Source of the DNA: Aurantimonas coralicida_A
GTDB lineage: Bacteria > Pseudomonadota > Alphaproteobacteria > Rhizobiales > Rhizobiaceae
Direction: 5' to 3'
Assembly (NCBI RefSeq): GCF_036016755.1
Contig: NZ_JAYXIH010000006.1
Location: 62,001 to 126,000, forward strand
Length of the DNA: 64,000 nt
This document shows positions 60,105 through 64,000 of this stretch, one piece after another (the stretch's first letter is position 1; each line of letters starts with the position of its first letter). Made by a program: the position numbers and the translations under genes. The notes under the pieces are model-generated. The model saw only the letters and a program-made list of their open reading frames with translations, ran no database searches and was not told the DNA's origin.

Positions 60105-60921
60105 CTTCTTCGTCCGCGCCATTCTGGCCGGCATCGGCATCGCGCTGGTCGCCGGCCCGCTCGGCTGCTTTGTTGTGTGGCGGCGCATGGCCTATTTCGG
60201 CGATACGATGGCCCATTCGGCGCTGCTCGGCGTGGCGCTGTCGACAGCCTTCGAGATCGACCTGATGCTCGGCGTCTTCGCAGTGGCCGCGGTGGTCGCC
60301 GTTGCCCTCGTCCTGCTCGAGCGGCGCGGCGCGCTGTCGACCGACGCGTTGCTCGGCATCCTTTCCCATTCGACCCTGGCGCTGGGACTGGTCATCATCG
60401 CCTTCATGACCTGGGTGCGGATCGACCTGATGGGTCTCCTGTTCGGCGACATCCTGGCGGTCTCCCGCATCGACCTTGTCGCGATCTTCGGCGGCGGCAT
60501 CCTCGTCCTCGCCGGTTTGGCCGTGCTTTGGCGTCCGCTGCTCGCCGCGACCGTCAGCACCGAACTCGCAGAAGCCGAGGGGCTTCGGCCGGAACGCTCA
60601 CGATTTCTTTTCATGCTGCTGATGGCGGTGGTCATCGCCATCGCCATGAAGATCGTCGGCATTCTCCTGATCACCGCGCTGTTGATCATCCCGGCGGCGA
60701 CTGCGCGGCGCTTCGCTTCGACGCCGGAGATGATGGCGCTCCTCGCCGCGTTCATTGGCTCTGTCGCCTCGACCGGCGGCCTCTTCGCCTCGCTGAATTT
60801 CGACACGCCGTCCGGCCCGTCGATCGTCGTCGCCGCGCTTGCGCTGTTCCTTGTCAGCCTGCTGCCGATGCCGGCATTTGCCGACCGCCGGGCCGAACCT
60901 GCTGAAAAGGCACCGCGATGA
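60094..60921 (+). CDS. znuB: Zinc ABC transporter permease ZnuB
   Basis: 275 residues from ATG 60094, with about eight spans. Family markers: AGPLGCFVVWRRMAYFGDTMAHSALLGVAL, GILSHSTLALGLV, and GLFGDILAV-like LLFGDILAVS. Works with ZnuC to carry Zn2+ across the inner membrane. Overlaps znuC by 11 bp and zur by 4 bp, so translation is coupled. Confidence 0.95.
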   Translation: MFDDFFVRAILAGIGIALVAGPLGCFVVWRRMAYFGDTMAHSALLGVALSTAFEIDLMLGVFAVAAVVAVALVLLERRGALSTDALLGILSHSTLALGLVIIAFMTWVRIDLMGLLFGDILAVSRIDLVAIFGGGILVLAGLAVLWRPLLAATVSTELAEAEGLRPERSRFLFMLLMAVVIAIAMKIVGILLITALLIIPAATARRFASTPEMMALLAAFIGSVASTGGLFASLNFDTPSGPSIVVAALALFLVSLLPMPAFADRRAEPAEKAPR

Positions 60922-61328
60922 TCGCCGCGCCGAAACTGACGCGCAACCAGAGCCTCGTCTTCGACGCGCTGAAGGCGGCGGACGAGCCGCTGAGCGCCTA
61001 TACGATCCTCGACCGGCTCCGTGACGACGGATTTCGCGCGCCGCTGCAGGTTTATCGCGCTCTCGATACGCTTCTCGATCGTGGTCTCGTCCATCGGCTC
61101 GATAGCCTCAAGGCGTTCGTGCCCTGCGCCCATCCCCACGATCATCACGAGAGCGCGACGATCGCCTTCGGCATCTGCGGACGCTGCGCGCGGGTCTGGG
61201 AGTTTTCCGACGCGGTGGTCGAGGAGCGACTGCGCGGCTGGGCTAAATCCGAGGGATTCTGCCCGCAGCGCACCGCGATCGAAATCAGCGGCCTGTGCGC
61301 CGACTGCGTCCGCGCCGGCGCTGCGTGA
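60918..61328 (+). CDS. zur: Zinc uptake regulator Zur (Fur family)
   Basis: 136 residues. N-terminal winged helix (LQVYRALDTLLDRGLVHRL), the regulatory-zinc site with CAHPHDHHE, and two structural CxxC pairs (CGRC, CADC) typical of Zur. It senses zinc and represses the uptake genes; being encoded in the znuCB operon it would also limit its own synthesis. Confidence 0.93.
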   Translation: MIAAPKLTRNQSLVFDALKAADEPLSAYTILDRLRDDGFRAPLQVYRALDTLLDRGLVHRLDSLKAFVPCAHPHDHHESATIAFGICGRCARVWEFSDAVVEERLRGWAKSEGFCPQRTAIEISGLCADCVRAGAA

Positions 61329-61494
61329 CATCACCATCCGTCTCGGCTTACGCTGCCTTCGCCGCTTCGCGGCAACTGCCACCGCGCATCGCCTTGACAG
61401 GGTAAGGCATTCTCCCGCAAATCCGCTTCATCATGCGGCCTTACGGACAAGGGAGGAGCCCTTTTCGACGGTTGCCGCCATGTCGGGAGGAATC

Positions 61495-62475
61495 ATGACC
61501 ATCAGAACGCTCACCGCTGCCGGTCTCGCCGCGCTATTTGCCGGGTGGACCGTTTCAGCGGCCAATGCCGTCGAGTTGAAGCTCGGCTACTCGCTGTCCG
61601 AAACCTCACATTACGGCGTCGGCGCCACGGCGATGGCCGAGGAACTCGAAAAACTCACCGACGGCAAATTCACCATCAAGCAGTTCCCGGCGAACGCCCT
61701 CGGCGGCGAGCGCGAGATGGTCGAGGGTGCGCAGCTCGGTACGGTCGATCTCGTCATCACCTCGACCGGTCCGGTCGGCAATTTCGTGCCGGAGACACTG
61801 ATCACCGACATTCCGTTCCTGTTCCGCGACTACGATCACGCCCATGCAGTGCTCGATGGCCCGATCGGCCAGGCATTGCTGGACAAGTTCCCCGAGAACG
61901 ACCTGATCGCGCTCGCTTGGGGCGAGAACGGCTTCCGCAACCTGACCAATTCCAAGCGGCCGGTGAAAGAGCCCGCCGATGCCGAAGGCCTGAAGGTCCG
62001 CACCATGGAGAACCAGGTGCATATGGAGGCGTTCTCCGAACTCGGCGTTCTGCCGACGCCGATGGCCTTCCCGGAGCTGTTTACCGCGCTCCAGCAGGGT
62101 ACCGTCGACGGCCAGGAAAACCCGATCGGGGTGATTCTCTCGGCCAAGTTCGCGGAGGTTCAAAAGTACCTCTCGCTGACCAACCATGTCTATTCGCCGG
62201 CCCTGTTTCTGATGTCGCCGACGGTCTGGGACGGCTTGAGCGATGAGGAGAAAGAGGCCTTCCGCGAAGCCGCCAAGGCGGGCGCCGCCGCGATGCGCGA
62301 GAAGGTTCGCTCCGACGCCGATTCGGGCGTCGCCACGCTGAAGGAGGCGGGCATGGAGGTGACCGAGGACGTCGACCGCGCCGCCTTCGAGAAAGCGCTG
62401 GAGCCTCTGATGGCCAAATACGCCGAGCAGTTCGGCCAGGACAAGCTGGACGCAATCCGCGACACCGGCAAGTGA
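61495..62475 (+). CDS. dctP: TRAP transporter substrate-binding protein DctP
   Basis: 326 residues from ATG 61495 with GGGAGGA upstream. Signal peptide 1-25 (TAAGLAALFAGWTVSAANA). DctP fold: ELKLGYSLSETSHYGVGA, ANALGGEREMVEGAQLGTVD, then the conserved Arg in GLKVRTMENQVHMEAFSELG that binds the substrate carboxylate and FPELFTALQQGTVDGQENP. Ligand unknown, a carboxylic acid. First gene of the dctPQM operon. Confidence 0.94.
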   Translation: MTIRTLTAAGLAALFAGWTVSAANAVELKLGYSLSETSHYGVGATAMAEELEKLTDGKFTIKQFPANALGGEREMVEGAQLGTVDLVITSTGPVGNFVPETLITDIPFLFRDYDHAHAVLDGPIGQALLDKFPENDLIALAWGENGFRNLTNSKRPVKEPADAEGLKVRTMENQVHMEAFSELGVLPTPMAFPELFTALQQGTVDGQENPIGVILSAKFAEVQKYLSLTNHVYSPALFLMSPTVWDGLSDEEKEAFREAAKAGAAAMREKVRSDADSGVATLKEAGMEVTEDVDRAAFEKALEPLMAKYAEQFGQDKLDAIRDTGK

Positions 62476-62492
62476 CACACTCGTAAGACGAC

Positions 62493-62524
62493 GACAGGGC
62501 CGGGCGGCGACGTCCGGCCCTGTC
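62493..62524 (+). promoter_or_regulatory. Intercistronic stem-loop between dctP and dctQ
   Basis: GACAGGGCCGG / CCGGCCCTGTC, a perfect 11-bp stem with a 10-base loop and no T-run, 17 bp after the dctP stop. Such hairpins stabilise the upstream binding-protein message and reduce read-through to the permease genes. Confidence 0.75.
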
Positions 62525-62553
62525 GACTTCGCCACCAGCAACAGGGGCCATCG

Positions 62554-63087
62554 ATGCTGACTGTCCTGCGCGCCATCGATCGCTGGGTCCTGCGCCTGTC
62601 GCTATGGACCGCCATGGCGCTTCTCGCGCTCATGTCGGTCATCACCTTCTGGCAGGTTCTGACCCGCTTCGTGCTGGAGCGCCCGTCCACCTGGTCCGAG
62701 GTGACGGCGCGCTCGCTGATGATCTGGATGGTTTATCTCGGCCTGGTCGCTTGCCTGCGCTCCGGCGCACTGATTTCGGTGGACCTTTTGATCGCGCGCG
62801 TGCCGCCGTCTGCGCGTAAATTTCTTGCCGTTCTCCTCGCGGGCCTGACGCTCGGCGTTCTCGGAGTCATGGTCTGGTACGGCTGGGCGATGACCGAGCG
62901 AACCGCACGGCAGACGATCGCCGGCGTCAGCGATCCGTTCTTCGGCCAGAAGATATCCATTGGCTTCATCTACGCGGCGATTCCGGTCGGAGCGGCGCTG
63001 TCGATCGTCGCGACGCTGGCGCGCCTCTTCGAGGAACTGGCAGGCATCCTGGTTCACCGGCAGGGCCCTGCCACCCACGACGTCTGA
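62554..63087 (+). CDS. dctQ: TRAP transporter small permease DctQ
   Basis: 177 residues with four spans. LMSVITFWQVLTRFVLERPSTWSEVTARSLMIWMVYLG is characteristic (quoted in parts: FWQVLTRFVL, TWSEVTARSL). It forms the membrane complex with DctM. Gap of 9 bp to dctM. Confidence 0.93.
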   Translation: MLTVLRAIDRWVLRLSLWTAMALLALMSVITFWQVLTRFVLERPSTWSEVTARSLMIWMVYLGLVACLRSGALISVDLLIARVPPSARKFLAVLLAGLTLGVLGVMVWYGWAMTERTARQTIAGVSDPFFGQKISIGFIYAAIPVGAALSIVATLARLFEELAGILVHRQGPATHDV

Positions 63088-63096
63088 GGAGCATCG

Positions 63097-64000
63097 ATGT
63101 CCAGCTTCATGCTCCTCGCCCTCGTCGGCTTCTTCGCGCTCGGCCTGCCGATCGCGATCGCGATCGCGGCCGCCTCGATCGGCGGCCTGGTCTTTTTCAC
63201 CAGCCTGCCGCTGCTCGTCGTCGCCCAGCAGCTGATGACCAAGTTGGACTCCTTCCCGCTGATGGCGGTGCCGTTCTTCATCCTTGCCGGCAATCTGATG
63301 GAGGCCGCCGGCATCTCCGGCCGCCTCGTCGAATTCGCCAAGACCATGGTCGGCGGGGTGCGGGGCGGGCTTGCCTGCTCCTGCGTCCTGACCTGCATGA
63401 TTTTCGCGGCGGTTTCGGGATCCTCGGTCGCGACGACCTTCGCGATCGGCGCGATCGTCATTCCGGCGATGACCAAGCACGGCTATCCGACCGGCTTTGC
63501 CGCCGCGCTGCAGGCGACGTCGGCCGAGCTGGGCGTCATCATCCCGCCGTCGATCCCGCTGATTCTCTACGGCGTCAGCGCCGAGGTCTCGATCGGCGAT
63601 CTGTTCATCGCCGGCCTTGGACCGGGGCTGCTCATCGGGCTGGCCCTGATCCTTTTCGTCTACGTCTATTGCCGCAAGAACAAATGGGGCGAGCGCGACC
63701 ACGAGGGCCGCCTGCCGTTCTGGCAATCGCTGAAGGCGGCGTTCCTCGCCCTGCTGATGCCGATCGTCATCATCGGCGGCATCTATGACGGCATCTTCAC
63801 GCCGACCGAGGCCTCGGTCATCGCGGTGTTCTACGCGCTGTTCATCGGCATGGCGGTCTACCGCACGATCAGCCCGCGCGATCTTCTGCCGGTGCTGCAC
63901 CGTTCGGTGATCTCCTCGACGATCATCCTGTTCGTGATCGCCGCCGCCGGCCTGTTCTCGTTTCTGATCACCCGTGCCGGCGTGCCGGCCGCGATCGGCG
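63097..64000 (+). CDS. dctM: TRAP transporter large permease DctM (partial at window end)
   Basis: 301 codons are present; a complete DctM is about 430. Start ATG 63097 with TGAGGAG before it. Motifs: SFPLMAVPFFILAGNLMEAAG, AAVSGSSVATTFAIGAIVIP, QATSAELGVIIPPSIPLILYG and DGIFTPTEASVIAVFYAL, all typical of the DctM/SiaM channel. It couples substrate entry to a Na+ gradient. Confidence 0.95.
   Translation, partial: MSSFMLLALVGFFALGLPIAIAIAAASIGGLVFFTSLPLLVVAQQLMTKLDSFPLMAVPFFILAGNLMEAAGISGRLVEFAKTMVGGVRGGLACSCVLTCMIFAAVSGSSVATTFAIGAIVIPAMTKHGYPTGFAAALQATSAELGVIIPPSIPLILYGVSAEVSIGDLFIAGLGPGLLIGLALILFVYVYCRKNKWGERDHEGRLPFWQSLKAAFLALLMPIVIIGGIYDGIFTPTEASVIAVFYALFIGMAVYRTISPRDLLPVLHRSVISSTIILFVIAAAGLFSFLITRAGVPAAIG

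Noticed and set aside
62602..63900. 432-codon antisense frame over the TRAP permease genes
   Set aside because: Asp/Arg/Gln-rich mirror of membrane-protein codons; dctQ and dctM motifs are unmistakable on the plus strand.

Overview
The window is about 64 kb of GC-rich (roughly 64-65% by eye), densely coded, chromosomal-type DNA from an alphaproteobacterium, most likely order Hyphomicrobiales (Rhizobiales). Lineage signs are two BA14K-family secreted proteins, an HWE-type and a HisKA_2-type histidine kinase, the order MarR / OmpR-type regulator / histidine kinase divergent from a branched-chain aminotransferase, a UbiK-type accessory factor, and GANTC and CtrA-like motifs in some promoters. 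The genus cannot be fixed from sequence alone. I saw no tRNA, rRNA, CRISPR array, IS element or prophage.

Layout. 1-5.8 kb: recN (3' part), a flavin monooxygenase, ligA, a YbjN protein and the azlCD exporter. 5.9-12 kb: a minus-strand block of a Tim44-like protein, a CoxE-like VWA protein, a cytochrome c, PhzF, GNAT and a MoxR ATPase, into which a plus-strand toxin-antitoxin-like pair (8.2-8.9 kb) is set. 12-19.5 kb: an MFS permease with a short first loop, a hexapeptide transferase, a methanethiol-oxidase cluster (mtoX / 2Fe-2S ferredoxin / SCO1), a CPA1 antiporter and prmA. 19.6-28.5 kb: aminopeptidase P, a BA14K protein, a DsbA-like protein, a large HWE sensor kinase, ubiK, a second YbjN protein, proC and csaA. 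28.5-36.8 kb: a kinase/regulator/MarR operon, ilvE, a SpeE-like methyltransferase, gloC, a repeat-bearing BA14K protein with a frameshift, cspA, a pyroglutamyl-peptidase-like protein and a methyltransferase. 36.9-44.4 kb: FAH hydrolase plus SDR, a small orphan, and a complete livK-H-M-G-F uptake operon whose binding protein has a Tat-type signal.

44.8-48.6 kb is the most interesting part: a five-gene RsbR-RsbS-RsbT stressosome module continued by an ATPase-SpoIIE phosphatase fusion and by a histidine kinase that carries an RsbT-like ATPase domain at its N terminus. It looks like a stressosome wired to a two-component kinase instead of a sigma-B cascade. Its rsbR reads with a single-base frameshift in its N-terminal domain.

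48.6-58.1 kb: a xylitol-dehydrogenase-like gene, then a leucine-degradation (liu) cluster, liuA-flavodoxin-liuB ... liuD-liuC, split by an antisense EamA permease and a DinJ/YafQ-type toxin-antitoxin pair whose toxin stop codon lies 2 bases before the liuD start. 58.1-61.3 kb: divergent znuA / znuC-znuB-zur with a candidate Zur operator between. 61.5 kb to the end: a TRAP transporter (dctP-dctQ-dctM, the last cut by the window edge).

Two genes (rsbR, and the repeat BA14K gene) each need removal of one base to give a normal family protein; this may be real decay or sequencing error, and raw reads would decide.
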